45,190 bases of DNA from Kocuria tytonicola (GCF_003687455.1 NZ_PHOA01000006.1:1-45190), one strand, 5' to 3'; counted from the stretch's first letter, positions 1 to 8,222 are shown. Numbers and translations are program-made. Notes: a model not told the origin generated them from the letters alone.

Positions 1-2106
1 CCCCGCCCCGGTGGCCCGCGCCCCTCGCCGAACATGATGCCGGGCCACACCACGGGTGTGGCACCCATCGGCAGCCGTCCTGCTCCCGGTTCCGGTCCCC
101 GCCGCGGTGGTGGCGGGCCCGGCGGTGGACCCGGCGGCGGCGGTGGTTTCCGCGGCCGCGGTGGCCGCGGCGGCACCCAGGGCGCGTTCGGTCGCGGCGG
201 AGCCCGCGGCAAGCACCGCAAGTCGAAGCGGGCGAAGCGCCAGGAGCTCGAGCAGATGTCCGCACCCGCCGTGGGCGGCGTGTCGGTCCCGCACGGCGAC
301 GGCAGCACCGTGGTGCGCCTGCGCCGCGGCGCGTCCCTCATGGACTTCGCGGAGAAGATCAACGCGAACCCGGCCTCGCTGGTGACCGTGCTCATCCACC
401 TGGGTGAGATGGCCACGCAGACCCAGTCCCTGGACGAGGAGACCTTCCAGCTCCTCGGTGCCGAGCTCGGCTACCAGATCCAGGTGGTGTCCCCGGAGGA
501 CGAGGAGCGCGAGCTGCTCGAGTCCTTCGACATCGACCTCGAGGCGGAGCTGGAGGCCGAGGGCGAGGACGTCCTCGCACCGCGCCCGCCGGTCGTCACC
601 GTCATGGGCCACGTGGACCACGGCAAGACGCGTCTGCTGGACGCGATCCGGAACACCAAGGTGATCGAGGGCGAGGCCGGCGGCATCACCCAGCACATCG
701 GTGCGTACCAGATCTCCACCGAGGTGGACGAGCAGGAGCGTCTGATCACGTTCATCGACACCCCGGGCCACGAGGCGTTCACCGCCATGCGTGCCCGTGG
801 TGCCCAGGTCACGGACATCGCCGTGCTGGTGGTCGCCGCGGACGACGGCGTCATGCCGCAGACCGTGGAGGCGCTGAACCACGCGCAGGCCGCGAACGTG
901 CCGATCGTCGTCGCCGTCAACAAGGTGGACAAGCCGGACGCGAACCCCGAGAAGATCCGCGGCCAGCTCACCGAGTACGGCCTGGTGCCCGAGGAGTACG
1001 GCGGCGACACGATGTTCGTGGACGTCTCCGCCCGCGAGAACCTGAACATCGACCACCTGCTGGACGCGATCGTCCTGACCGCGGACGGCGCGCTGGAGCT
1101 TCAGGCCAACCCGGACAAGAACGCCCGCGGCGTGGCCATCGAGGCGAACCTGGACAAGGGCCGCGGCGCGGTGTGCACCGTGCTGGTCCAGTCCGGAACG
1201 CTGAAGGTGGGCGACTCCATCGTGGCCGGTGCGGCGTACGGCCGTGTCCGCGCGATGTTCGACGAGATGGGCCGCACCGTCGAGGCGGCCACGCCGTCCC
1301 GCCCGGTGCAGGTGCTGGGTCTGTCCACCGTGCCGCGCGCCGGTGACACCTTCCTGGCCACCCAGGAGGAGCGCACCGCGCGTCAGATCGCGGAGAAGCG
1401 GGAGGCCGCGGACCGCAACGCCCAGCTGGCCAAGCGCCGCAAGCGCATCACGCTGGAGTCCTTCGACGAGGCCGTGGCCGAGGGCAAGATCGACACCCTC
1501 AACCTCATCATCAAGGGCGACGTGTCCGGTGCCGTGGAGGCGCTCGAGGACTCGCTGCTCAAGATCGACGTGGGCGAGGAGGTCCAGCTGCGCGTGATCC
1601 ACCGCGGCGTCGGCGCCATCACGCAGAACGACGTGAACCTGGCCACGGTGGACAACGCCGTGATCATCGGCTTCAACGTCCGCCCCGCGGAGCGCGTCAC
1701 CGAGCTCGCCGAGCGCGAGGGCGTGGAGATGAAGTTCTACTCGGTCATCTACAACGCCATCGACGAGGTCGAGAGCGCCCTGAAGGGCATGCTCAAGCCG
1801 GAGTACGAGGAGGTGGAGCTCGGCACCGCCGAGATCCGCGAGGTGTTCCGCTCCTCCAAGTGGGGCAACATCGCCGGTGCCTACATCACCAAGGGCACCG
1901 TCCGTCGCAACGGCAAGGCACGCCTGGTGCGCGACGGCAACGTGGTGCAGGACAACCTCACCATCGACTCGCTGCGCCGCTTCAAGGACGACGCCACCGA
2001 GGTCCGCGAGGGCTACGAGTGCGGCATCGGGCTCGGGTCCTTCAACGACATCCATGAGGGTGACATCATCGAGACCTGGGAGATGCGCGAGAAGCCGCGC
2101 GACTGA
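1..2106 (+). CDS. infB: Translation initiation factor IF-2 (5' end outside window)
   Basis: GTPase that brings fMet-tRNA to the 30S subunit and promotes 70S joining. The reading frame is open from base 1, so the N-terminus lies upstream; 701 residues are visible. A Gly/Arg-rich segment (about residues 20-75) leads into the IF2_N domain. The G domain follows with G1 GHVDHGKT (about 203), G3 DTPGH (about 253) and G4 NKVD (about 307), then domains II to IV. The Gly/Arg-rich linker is usual in actinobacterial IF-2. It stands at the head of an infB-rbfA-truB cluster, separated from rbfA by a hairpin-rich 211-nt gap. Identity is certain; only the start is missing. Confidence 0.98.
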   Translation, partial: PRPGGPRPSPNMMPGHTTGVAPIGSRPAPGSGPRRGGGGPGGGPGGGGGFRGRGGRGGTQGAFGRGGARGKHRKSKRAKRQELEQMSAPAVGGVSVPHGDGSTVVRLRRGASLMDFAEKINANPASLVTVLIHLGEMATQTQSLDEETFQLLGAELGYQIQVVSPEDEERELLESFDIDLEAELEAEGEDVLAPRPPVVTVMGHVDHGKTRLLDAIRNTKVIEGEAGGITQHIGAYQISTEVDEQERLITFIDTPGHEAFTAMRARGAQVTDIAVLVVAADDGVMPQTVEALNHAQAANVPIVVAVNKVDKPDANPEKIRGQLTEYGLVPEEYGGDTMFVDVSARENLNIDHLLDAIVLTADGALELQANPDKNARGVAIEANLDKGRGAVCTVLVQSGTLKVGDSIVAGAAYGRVRAMFDEMGRTVEAATPSRPVQVLGLSTVPRAGDTFLATQEERTARQIAEKREAADRNAQLAKRRKRITLESFDEAVAEGKIDTLNLIIKGDVSGAVEALEDSLLKIDVGEEVQLRVIHRGVGAITQNDVNLATVDNAVIIGFNVRPAERVTELAEREGVEMKFYSVIYNAIDEVESALKGMLKPEYEEVELGTAEIREVFRSSKWGNIAGAYITKGTVRRNGKARLVRDGNVVQDNLTIDSLRRFKDDATEVREGYECGIGLGSFNDIHEGDIIETWEMREKPRD

Positions 2107-2170
2107 TCCGGTCTCCCCGCCCGTCCCGCGCCCCGTGGCCGGGGCGGGTGGAGTGAACCACAGCGTGACC

Positions 2171-2207
2171 GGGTGCCCGGGATCCCAGTGAGGGGTCCCG
2201 GGCACCC
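2171..2207 (+). terminator. Strong hairpin downstream of infB
   Basis: A perfect 12-bp inverted repeat (2171-2182 with 2196-2207) is extended inward by about 4 bp around an AGTGA loop. There is no T tract, which is common for terminators in very GC-rich actinobacteria. A weaker hairpin (CGCCCC at 2129-2134 with GGGGCG at 2141-2146) precedes it. It could end or attenuate the infB transcript; see the finding on alternative pairing with the next hairpin. Confidence 0.6.
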
Positions 2208-2244
2208 TGCCCCGCACCGGGCCGCCACGCTTGCGGCCCATCCA

Positions 2245-2269
2245 GGGCGGGTGCCCGAGGCACCCGCCC
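2245..2269 (+). promoter_or_regulatory. Second hairpin in the rbfA leader
   Basis: A perfect 11-bp stem (2245-2255 with 2259-2269) with a 3-nt CGA loop ends 35 nt before the rbfA Shine-Dalgarno. Nine bases of its 5' arm (2249-2257) are also fully complementary to 2199-2207, the 3' arm of the preceding hairpin, so the two folds can exclude each other. Confidence 0.5.
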
Positions 2270-2317
2270 GAGGACTTCGCAGCGCGCACGCGCTGCCACG
2301 ACACGAGGAGCTCCACC

Positions 2318-2776
2318 ATGGCCGACGCCGCACGCGCCGCCCGCCTGGCCGATCGCATCAAGGTGATCGTGGCCCAGGCACTCGAACGCAGGATCAAGGA
2401 CCCCCGGCTCGGGTTCGTCACGGTCACCGACGCCCGCGTGACGAACGACCTCCAGCACGCCACGCTCTACTACACGGTCTACGGGGACGAGACCCAGCGC
2501 GAGGACACCGCGCGCGCCCTGGAGTCCGCCAAGGGCATCCTGCGCGCCGAGGTGGGCAAGAACATCACGGCCCGTCTGACCCCCACGCTCACGTTCGTGG
2601 CGGACGAGATCCCCGCGGACGCCGCGCGTCTCGAGTCCCTGCTGCGCACGGCCCGGGAGAAGGACGCGCAGGTGGCCGAACAGGCCCAGGGTGCCCAGTA
2701 CGCCGCGGGGGAGGACGTCTACCGCACGTCCGAGGACGACGACGCGGCCGGCACCGAGAACACCAGCCAGGCCTGA
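2318..2776 (+). CDS. rbfA: 30S ribosome-binding factor A
   Basis: Small KH-fold protein that binds the 30S subunit and helps mature the 5' end of 16S rRNA. The product is 152 residues. The family-typical core (DPRLGFVTVTDARVTND, then the ATLYYTVYG strand) lies in the first 65 residues, and an acidic tail ends the protein. The ATG at 2318 is chosen because GAGGAG at 2305-2310 sits at good spacing and homology begins there; upstream in-frame codons fall in the hairpin leader. It is followed 5 nt later by the truB start, so the two are probably translationally coupled. Confidence 0.95.
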   Translation: MADAARAARLADRIKVIVAQALERRIKDPRLGFVTVTDARVTNDLQHATLYYTVYGDETQREDTARALESAKGILRAEVGKNITARLTPTLTFVADEIPADAARLESLLRTAREKDAQVAEQAQGAQYAAGEDVYRTSEDDDAAGTENTSQA

Positions 2777-2781
2777 GCCCG

Positions 2782-3933
2782 GTGGCGCAGCGACAGGACG
2801 TCCCGAGCCCGGACCCCTCCCTCCCGAGGGTGGCCGGGCTCGTGGTCGTGGACAAGCCGCTGGGCTGGACCTCGCACGACGTCGTCTCCCGCATGCGTCG
2901 GCTCGCCGGGACCCGGAAGGTGGGTCACGCAGGCACACTGGACCCCGCGGCGTCGGGTGTGCTGGTGATCGGGGTGGAGAAGGCCACCAAGCTGCTCACC
3001 TACGTGACCGGCACGGACAAGACGTACCGGGCGAGCATCCGCCTGGGTGCGGCCACCGTGACCGACGACGCCGAGGGCGAGGTCACGCGGACAGCATCAC
3101 CCGAGCGGCTGGCCGGGATCACCGACCAGCAGGTCATGACCGCGGTGGGGGAGCTCACCGGCGAGATCCAGCAGGTGCCCTCCGCCGTGAGCGCCATCAA
3201 GGTGGACGGCAAGCGCTCCTACGCGCGCGTGCGCAGCGGGGAGGACGTGCGGCTCGCCGCCCGGCCCGTGACGGTCTCGGCGTTCGACGTGCACGAGATC
3301 CGGCGGGTCTGCGGTGAACCGGCGTTCGTCGACGTCGAGGCAACCGTGACGTGCTCCTCCGGCACGTACATCCGGGCGCTGGCCCGGGATCTCGGGGCCG
3401 CCCTGGGGGTGGGGGGCCACCTCACCGCGCTGCGGCGCACCCGTGTGGGGTCGTTCACCCTCGAGCACGCGCACACCCTGGACGAGCTCGCGGAGCAGGT
3501 GGCGTCCGGGGGCACCGTCGAGACCCTGGAGATCGCACGGGCCGCCCGGCTGCTCTTCCCGGTCCGTGAGCTGGGTGCCGAGGAGGCCACCGACCTCTCG
3601 CACGGGCGACGGATCTCCGCCTCCCCGGCGGCGGCACCCACCGGGGGCCGTGCGGAGTCCGGGGACGGCCCGGTGGTGGCGTGCTTCGCCCCGGACGGGA
3701 CACTCGTTGCGCTTGCGCAGGACCGCGGCGCGGCGGGCCGTCGCTACGCCACGTCAGTGCTGGGCATCACGGTGGGCACGAGGTTCACCCCGGGTCCGGG
3801 GGAGACCCCCGGTGCAGGAGCGTCGGACGGTGCCGGAGCGGCAGACGGCCCGGACGTGGCAGCGGGCGACGACGCCCACGGCTCGCCGCAGCGCCAGGGC
3901 GACAACGACATCGACACGGGAACGGACGCGTAG
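2782..3933 (+). CDS. truB: tRNA pseudouridine(55) synthase
   Basis: Converts U55 of the tRNA T-loop to pseudouridine. The 383-residue product begins VAQRQDVPSPDPSLPRVAGL, followed by the family opening LVVVDKPLGWTSHDVV. The catalytic aspartate lies in GHAGTLDPAASGVL (Asp54). The GTG at 2782 is chosen because it lies 5 nt after the rbfA stop and just ahead of the conserved core; upstream in-frame codons overlap rbfA. The PUA-like C-terminal domain is followed by about 45 Gly/Asp/Ala-rich residues that look disordered and are not part of the family core. Confidence 0.95.
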   Translation: MAQRQDVPSPDPSLPRVAGLVVVDKPLGWTSHDVVSRMRRLAGTRKVGHAGTLDPAASGVLVIGVEKATKLLTYVTGTDKTYRASIRLGAATVTDDAEGEVTRTASPERLAGITDQQVMTAVGELTGEIQQVPSAVSAIKVDGKRSYARVRSGEDVRLAARPVTVSAFDVHEIRRVCGEPAFVDVEATVTCSSGTYIRALARDLGAALGVGGHLTALRRTRVGSFTLEHAHTLDELAEQVASGGTVETLEIARAARLLFPVRELGAEEATDLSHGRRISASPAAAPTGGRAESGDGPVVACFAPDGTLVALAQDRGAAGRRYATSVLGITVGTRFTPGPGETPGAGASDGAGAADGPDVAAGDDAHGSPQRQGDNDIDTGTDA

Positions 3934-3936
3934 GCC

Positions 3937-4308
3937 ATGGTGTGGGGATATGACGGCTGGTTCTGGGCGGCAGTGGTCCTGGGGGTGATCTCGTTCGCCG
4001 TCTGCCTGGTGCAGGCGCTGCGCGGACGCGCCCCGGACGACTGGTCCCAGGGCTCCGTGCTGGTGCTGGAGGCGTTCCTGCTCGTGTACTGCGTGGGCTC
4101 GGTGCTGCTGCCCGTCCTGGGACCCTCTCCGTCCGGGAGCCTGCTGGAGTACTGGGGCTACCTGCTCACCGCGCTGCTCATCCCGGCCGGAACGTTCGTG
4201 TGGTCCCTCGTGGAGCGCTCCCGCTGGTCCACGCTGATCCTCGCGGCCGCCGGGCCCGTGGTGATCGTGATGGTCTACCGCATGAACTTCATCTACTACT
4301 ACCAGTGA
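3937..4308 (+). CDS. Small integral membrane protein, function unknown
   Basis: I do not recognise a named family. The product is 123 residues with about four hydrophobic segments (near residues 8-28, 43-62, 70-90 and 97-115) and little soluble sequence. It starts at an ATG 3 nt after the truB stop with no good Shine-Dalgarno, which suggests coupling to truB. The C-terminus, FIYYYQ, is Tyr-rich. Codon use and hydrophobic pattern support a real gene. It may function with the next membrane protein, since both lie between truB and ribF. Confidence 0.8.
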   Translation: MVWGYDGWFWAAVVLGVISFAVCLVQALRGRAPDDWSQGSVLVLEAFLLVYCVGSVLLPVLGPSPSGSLLEYWGYLLTALLIPAGTFVWSLVERSRWSTLILAAAGPVVIVMVYRMNFIYYYQ

Positions 4309-4351
4309 GCCGCGCCGCAGCGCCCGGCTCCGCGCACCCGAAAGGACGACG

Positions 4352-4819
4352 ATGGACCGCGACTCCTCCCACAGCACCCTCCAGCAGCGCTTCGGCCGCC
4401 CGGGTGGTCCCCGGCGCACCGACCGCAAGAGCACGGGGTTCGGTCGGCTGCTGATCGTCGTGTACTGGGTCTTCTCCCTCTCCGCGGGGGTCCGCTCGCT
4501 CTACCAGCTGGCCACGGAGTTCTCCGCGGCGCCCCTGGCCATCCTGCTCTCCACCCTCTCGGCGGCCATCTACGTGCTGGCCACCGTGGCGCTGTCCAAG
4601 ACCGGACCGCGGTGGCACCGGGTGGCCACGCTCGCCGTGGGCGCGGAGCTCGTGGGCGTGCTCGGGGTGGGCCTGCTGAGCGTGCTCCGTCCCGATCTCT
4701 TCCCCAAGGCCAGCGTGTGGTCGGAGTTCGGCGCGGGCTACGGCTACATCCCGCTGGTGCTGCCCGTGGTGGGCCTCGTGTGGCTGTGGCTGACGCGGCC
4801 CTCCCACGCCGGGCGGTAG
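4352..4819 (+). CDS. Membrane protein, function unknown
   Basis: A 155-residue product with a basic cytoplasmic N-terminus (about 30 residues, rich in Arg, Ser and Pro) and four predicted transmembrane segments near 30-50, 60-80, 88-108 and 125-147. The start ATG follows AAAGGA at 4341-4346. No catalytic motif is visible. The stop codon TAG at 4817 is also the first half of a TAGGCT box that may be the ribF promoter. It resembles the small multi-pass hypothetical proteins common in actinobacterial core clusters; no role can be assigned. Confidence 0.82.
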   Translation: MDRDSSHSTLQQRFGRPGGPRRTDRKSTGFGRLLIVVYWVFSLSAGVRSLYQLATEFSAAPLAILLSTLSAAIYVLATVALSKTGPRWHRVATLAVGAELVGVLGVGLLSVLRPDLFPKASVWSEFGAGYGYIPLVLPVVGLVWLWLTRPSHAGR

Positions 4820-4822
4820 GCT
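4817..4822 (+). promoter_or_regulatory. Putative -10 box for ribF
   Basis: TAGGCT fits the actinobacterial TAnnnT -10 pattern and overlaps the TAG stop of the upstream gene. A start site near 4829 would give a leader of about 36 nt carrying the GAGGAG Shine-Dalgarno at 4855-4860. No clear -35 is visible. Confidence 0.5.
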
Positions 4823-4864
4823 CTACACGATGCGCCACACACCCATGACACCTCGAGGAGCACT

Positions 4865-5878
4865 GTGATTCGCTGGAGAAGCCTGGACGAGGTCACCCCG
4901 GGATTCGGTCCCTCCGTGGTGAGCATCGGCAACTTCGACGGTGTCCACCGCGGCCACCAGGAGGTCTTCACGCGGCTGCTGGACACCGCCCGGGAGCGTC
5001 ACGCGCAGTCCGTGGTGGTCACGTTCGACCCCCACCCCGCCCTGGTGCACCGCCCCGAGTACCATCCCGGGCTCATCATGGGTCTCGAGGACAAGCTCGA
5101 CGCGCTCGAGGAGACCGGCGTGGACGCTGCGCTCGTGCTGCCCTACAGCCTCGAGTTCTCCGAGCTGACTCCCGAGGAGTTCCTGGTGGACTACCTCGTC
5201 CGCCCGCTGCGCGCGGTCTCGCTCGTCCTCGGCTCGGACGTGCGGCTGGGCCGCAACAACTCCGGTGACCTCGCCGCCATCACGGAACTGGGCCACGAGT
5301 ACGGCTTCGACGTCGTCGTGGTCGAGGACGTGCCCGGCACCCCCGCCTCGGACGATGACGCCCCGTCCGGTTCCGCAGCCCGCCGTGAGGAACGGCGCTG
5401 CTCCTCCACGTGGGTGCGCTCGTGCCTCGAGGCCGGGGACATCGAGGGGGCCGCGCAGCTGCTGGGACGTCCCCACCGGATGCGCGGCGAGGTGGTGCAC
5501 GGCGCCGCCCGTGGCCGGCAGCTCGGTTTCCCCACCGCCAACCTGGCCCCGGAGGCCACGGGGTTCATCCCCGCGGACGGCGTCTACGCCGGGTGGCTCG
5601 TGGACCAGGACGGCACGCGGTGGCCCACGGCCATCTCGGTGGGCTCCAACCCCACGTTCGACGGCGTCACCCGCCAGGTCGAGGCGCACGTGATCGACCG
5701 CCCGGACGAGGCGGTGGAGGACTTCGACCTCTACGACCAGACCGTGGTGGTGGAGTTCGTGGAACGGCTGCGGGGCATGGTGGCCTACCGCGGCATCGAC
5801 GCGCTCGTGGCGCAGATGAAGGACGATGTGAACCGCACCCGGGACATCCTGCGCGCCCACTCCCGCGCGGCGGACTGA
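4865..5878 (+). CDS. ribF: Bifunctional riboflavin kinase / FMN adenylyltransferase
   Basis: Makes FMN from riboflavin and then FAD from FMN, in the cytoplasm. The 337-residue product has the nucleotidyltransferase signature SIGNFDGVHRGHQ near residues 20-32 and a C-terminal flavokinase domain beginning around residue 195, with RGRQLGFPTANL near 214. The start is GTG at 4865, 4 nt after GAGGAG. A short charged linker (DDDAPSGSAARREERR, about 160-178) joins the two halves. Length and domain order match the family. Confidence 0.96.
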   Translation: MIRWRSLDEVTPGFGPSVVSIGNFDGVHRGHQEVFTRLLDTARERHAQSVVVTFDPHPALVHRPEYHPGLIMGLEDKLDALEETGVDAALVLPYSLEFSELTPEEFLVDYLVRPLRAVSLVLGSDVRLGRNNSGDLAAITELGHEYGFDVVVVEDVPGTPASDDDAPSGSAARREERRCSSTWVRSCLEAGDIEGAAQLLGRPHRMRGEVVHGAARGRQLGFPTANLAPEATGFIPADGVYAGWLVDQDGTRWPTAISVGSNPTFDGVTRQVEAHVIDRPDEAVEDFDLYDQTVVVEFVERLRGMVAYRGIDALVAQMKDDVNRTRDILRAHSRAAD

Positions 5879-5966
5879 GCACCGACCGCAGCCTTTTCCA
5901 CCGCCCGACTCGCGCGGGTGCCGGGCTGGGCGGGTGGGCCGGGGAGCGGCAGAGCCGTGCCGGGCT

Positions 5967-5997
5967 CCGACCGCGGAACGCCGTGCCCCGCGGTCGG
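5967..5997. terminator. Bidirectional terminator hairpin between ribF and the aldo/keto reductase
   Basis: A perfect 10-bp inverted repeat (5967-5976 with 5988-5997, loop of 11 nt) lies between convergent genes, where a shared terminator is expected. It has no T tract on either strand. Confidence 0.6.
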
Positions 5998-6003
5998 CCC
6001 GTG

Positions 6004-6876
6004 TCACATCTCCTCGTGCGCCGCCGGATCGAACCCCGAGCCGCTGATGCCGGTGTGCATCATGCGCAGGCGCTCCATCTGCTCGTCCGTGAGATCCCAC
6101 TCGAAGACGTCGATGTTCTCCGCCATCCGCTCGGGGTTGGAGGACTTGGGGATGGGCACGATTCCCGACTGCACGTGCCAGCGCAGCACCACCTGGGCGG
6201 GCGTGCGTCCCTGCCGCCGGCCGATCTCCGCGAGCCAGTCACTCTGCAGCAGGTCCGTCTTGCGCCCCAGCGGGGACCAGGCCTGCGTGAGGATCCGGTG
6301 CTCCTGGTGGAAAGCGCGCAGGGCCTCCTGCTGGTACTGGGGGTGCAGCTCCACCTGGTTCACCACGGGCATCTCGCCGGTCTCCGCCTCGAGACGCAGC
6401 AGGTGCTCGGGCAGGAAGTTGGAGACGCCCACCGAGCGGATGAGTCCCTCGTCCCGGGCCTCGAGCATGGCCTGCCACGTCTGGACGTACTGGTCCACGC
6501 CCGGATTGGGCCAGTGGATCAGGTAGAGATCCAGGTAGTCGGTGCCGAGCCGCCGCAGTGAGCCCTCCAAGGAACGGCGCACCGACTCGCGGCCGTGGTC
6601 CCGCCCCGGGATCTTGGACGTCAGGAAGATGTCGTCCCGGGAAATGCCGCTGTGGCGGATTCCCCGGCCCACACCGCGCTCGTTGCCGTAGTTCACCGCC
6701 GTGTCGAGGAGCCGGTAGCCCCGCCACAGGGCCTCGGGCAGCAGCGCCTCGGCCTCGGCGTCGTCCATGGGGTAGGTGCCGAACCCGAGCTGCGGGATCT
6801 TGTGCCCGTCCCGCAGCACGTGGTGGGCCACGTCCGGGACGGCGTCCTGGAGGGCCTTGTTCTTGTGGTCGCTCAT
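6004..6876 (-). CDS. Aldo/keto reductase
   Basis: NADPH-dependent oxidoreductase of the AKR superfamily (2,5-diketo-D-gluconate reductase-like); the substrate cannot be told from sequence. The 290-residue product shows the catalytic tetrad Asp58 and Tyr63 (LLDTAVNYGNE), Lys88 (LTSKI) and His121 (YLIHWP), plus the C-terminal nucleotide-binding IPKSSNPERM. The start is the ATG at 6876, preceded on the minus strand by GAGGAA; a longer frame upstream lacks homology. A TACTGT box (complement of 6927-6932) may be its -10. It lies convergent to ribF, with the nucleosidase gene upstream on the same strand. Confidence 0.93.
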   Translation of the reverse strand: MSDHKNKALQDAVPDVAHHVLRDGHKIPQLGFGTYPMDDAEAEALLPEALWRGYRLLDTAVNYGNERGVGRGIRHSGISRDDIFLTSKIPGRDHGRESVRRSLEGSLRRLGTDYLDLYLIHWPNPGVDQYVQTWQAMLEARDEGLIRSVGVSNFLPEHLLRLEAETGEMPVVNQVELHPQYQQEALRAFHQEHRILTQAWSPLGRKTDLLQSDWLAEIGRRQGRTPAQVVLRWHVQSGIVPIPKSSNPERMAENIDVFEWDLTDEQMERLRMMHTGISGSGFDPAAHEEM

Positions 6877-6926
6877 GGGTTCCTCGTTCTCCTCGACGTG
6901 CGGGCGGGGTGCTGTTGCTTCCGGGG

Positions 6927-6932
6927 ACAGTA
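6927..6932 (-). promoter_or_regulatory. Putative -10 box for the aldo/keto reductase
   Basis: TACTGT on the minus strand fits TAnnnT, about 50 nt before the start codon. It is flanked by GGGGA and TCCCC arms, a small inverted repeat that could be an operator. Confidence 0.4.
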
Positions 6933-6949
6933 TCCCCGGTGGGGGCGGG

Positions 6950-7714
6950 TCAGCCCTGGTGTGCGGGCGCGGGCAGAGTGCTGAGCAGCTCGACCACGGC
7001 ATCCGCGCTGAGGCGCGCCACGAGGTCCAGCTCCAGGTGGAACTGCTGGTCCGCGGCCGGTCCGCACAGGTCCGAGATGCTGCGCACCGCCAGGAACTTT
7101 CTCCCGTGGGCCTGGCACACCTGCGCCAGGGCGGTGCTCTCCATGTCCGTGCTCAGCGCCTCGGGGAACGTGCCGCGCGCCCCGCCCACGTTCTCGGCGG
7201 TCACGAAGGAGCCCCCTGAGAGCATGGTGCCGCGCCACACGGTTCCGTTCCCGCCGGCCACGAGCCGGCTTGCCGCCGTCACGAGGTCGGCAGAGGCCGG
7301 ATAGGCCTCGGGCATCCCGGGCACCTGGCCGGGTGCGTAGCCGAAGGCGGTGGCGTCCGCGTCCGCGTACCGGAACTCCGTGCCGACCACGAGGTCCCCC
7401 ACGTTCACGTCCGCGCGCAGACCACCGCAGGACCCCGCGGAGACGACGACGCCCGGCTCGAACCGCTCGACGGCCGCCGTGAGCGCCGAGGCCGCGTTGA
7501 CCAGGCCGATGCCCGTGCGCACGAGCAGCACGGCTCGCCCCGCGAGCTCCAGGGCGTGGAACGAGGCGTTGCCCACGAGCTGCGGGTGCTCGCAGCGGCG
7601 CGAGGCGAGCTGCAGGAACGGCTCGGCCTCCTCGGGCATGGCGACCACCACGGCGGGTGCGCCCACGCAGGCGGCGAACAGGGCTGCGTCGTCGGTCGTG
7701 TCGGTGCTGTGCAT
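6950..7714 (-). CDS. mtnN: 5'-methylthioadenosine/S-adenosylhomocysteine nucleosidase-type phosphorylase
   Basis: Purine-nucleoside phosphorylase superfamily. The expected reaction is hydrolysis of MTA/SAH to adenine plus the thioribose moiety, recycling methylation by-products. The 254-residue product has the features of MTA/SAH nucleosidases: VAMPEEAEPF with acid residues at 28-29, the loop VSAGSCGGLR (91-100), STDMESTA (Met191-Glu192, ribose binding) and RSISD with catalytic-type Asp215. The start ATG at 7714 lies 6 nt from a GACAAT box, so it may be leaderless. The exact substrate (MTA, SAH or another nucleoside) is inferred; a futalosine hydrolase or other PNP-like enzyme is possible. 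Confidence 0.85.
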   Translation of the reverse strand: MHSTDTTDDAALFAACVGAPAVVVAMPEEAEPFLQLASRRCEHPQLVGNASFHALELAGRAVLLVRTGIGLVNAASALTAAVERFEPGVVVSAGSCGGLRADVNVGDLVVGTEFRYADADATAFGYAPGQVPGMPEAYPASADLVTAASRLVAGGNGTVWRGTMLSGGSFVTAENVGGARGTFPEALSTDMESTALAQVCQAHGRKFLAVRSISDLCGPAADQQFHLELDLVARLSADAVVELLSTLPAPAHQG

Positions 7715-7720
7715 GGGCCC

Positions 7721-7726
7721 ATTGTC
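7721..7726 (-). promoter_or_regulatory. Putative -10 box, leaderless spacing, nucleosidase gene
   Basis: GACAAT on the minus strand (5 of 6 to TACAAT) lies exactly 6 nt before the ATG at 7714, the spacing seen at several other starts in this window. Confidence 0.4.
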
Positions 7727-7787
7727 TCAGCAGGGGCGGACACGCATAACCGGGAGCGGCCGTGCGGTGCCCGGTGGCCGCATCGGT

Positions 7788-7793
7788 TAGGAT
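7788..7793 (+). promoter_or_regulatory. Putative -10 box for rpsO
   Basis: TAGGAT fits TAnnnT. A start near 7800 would give a leader of about 105 nt. That leader contains a stem GGTCCG/CGGACC (7812-7817 with 7844-7849) enclosing CCGGGG/CCCCGG (7831-7836 with 7841-7846), which are alternatives in part. Confidence 0.5.
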
Positions 7794-7886
7794 GGTCAAC
7801 GGTCTGACTGCGGTCCGTGGCGGTCGGGCCCCGGGGCACGCCCCGGACCCCGGGCGGGAATCTCACGCACCGGGCGGTCACGGTAC

Positions 7887-7901
7887 TAACTCGAGGAGTT
7901 A
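7887..7901 (+). promoter_or_regulatory. Hairpin enclosing the rpsO Shine-Dalgarno
   Basis: TAACTC (7887-7892) and GAGTTA (7896-7901) form a perfect 6-bp stem with loop GAG. The rpsO Shine-Dalgarno GAGGAG (7893-7898) lies in the loop and 3' arm, and the ATG follows at 7905. The fold would hide the ribosome-binding site, a plausible target for S15 autoregulation. Confidence 0.55.
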
Positions 7902-7904
7902 CCC

Positions 7905-8174
7905 ATGGCACTGGATGCCACGATCAAGAACCAGATCATCACCGAGTACGCGACGCACGAGGGCGACACCGGTTCGCCCGAGGTGCAGATCGCCGTTCTG
8001 TCCCGTCGGATCTCCGACCTGACCGAGCACCTGAAGATGCACAAGCACGACCACCACACCCGTCGCGGCCTCATGGCCCTGGTGGGTCGCCGTCGTCGCA
8101 TGCTTGACTACCTGCGTCGCACTGACATCGCCCGCTACCGTGCGCTCATCGAGCGCCTCGGCCTGCGCAAGTGA
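7905..8174 (+). CDS. rpsO: Ribosomal protein S15
   Basis: Primary-binding protein of the 30S central domain that contacts 16S rRNA helices 20-22. The 89-residue length is exactly standard. Conserved blocks are [14 protein letters not shown] (about 23-36), [11 protein letters not shown] and the C-terminal [12 protein letters not shown]. The start ATG follows GAGGAG. It is followed by pnp, the arrangement found widely in bacteria, with a perfect hairpin in between. Confidence 0.98.
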   Translation: MALDATIKNQIITEYATHEGDTGSPEVQIAVLSRRISDLTEHLKMHKHDHHTRRGLMALVGRRRRMLDYLRRTDIARYRALIERLGLRK

Positions 8175-8187
8175 TGTGAGTCCCGGC

Positions 8188-8222
8188 GATTCCCCGCGCT
8201 CCGCACCGGAGGGCGGGGAATC
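8188..8222 (+). terminator. rpsO-pnp intergenic hairpin
   Basis: A perfect 10-bp stem (8188-8197 with 8213-8222) continues, after one mismatch, with 5 more bp (8199-8203 with 8207-8211) and a CAC loop. It begins 14 nt after the rpsO stop. It may terminate, attenuate or protect the rpsO mRNA. The remaining 229 nt to pnp hold no clear promoter or gene that I can see. Confidence 0.65.
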
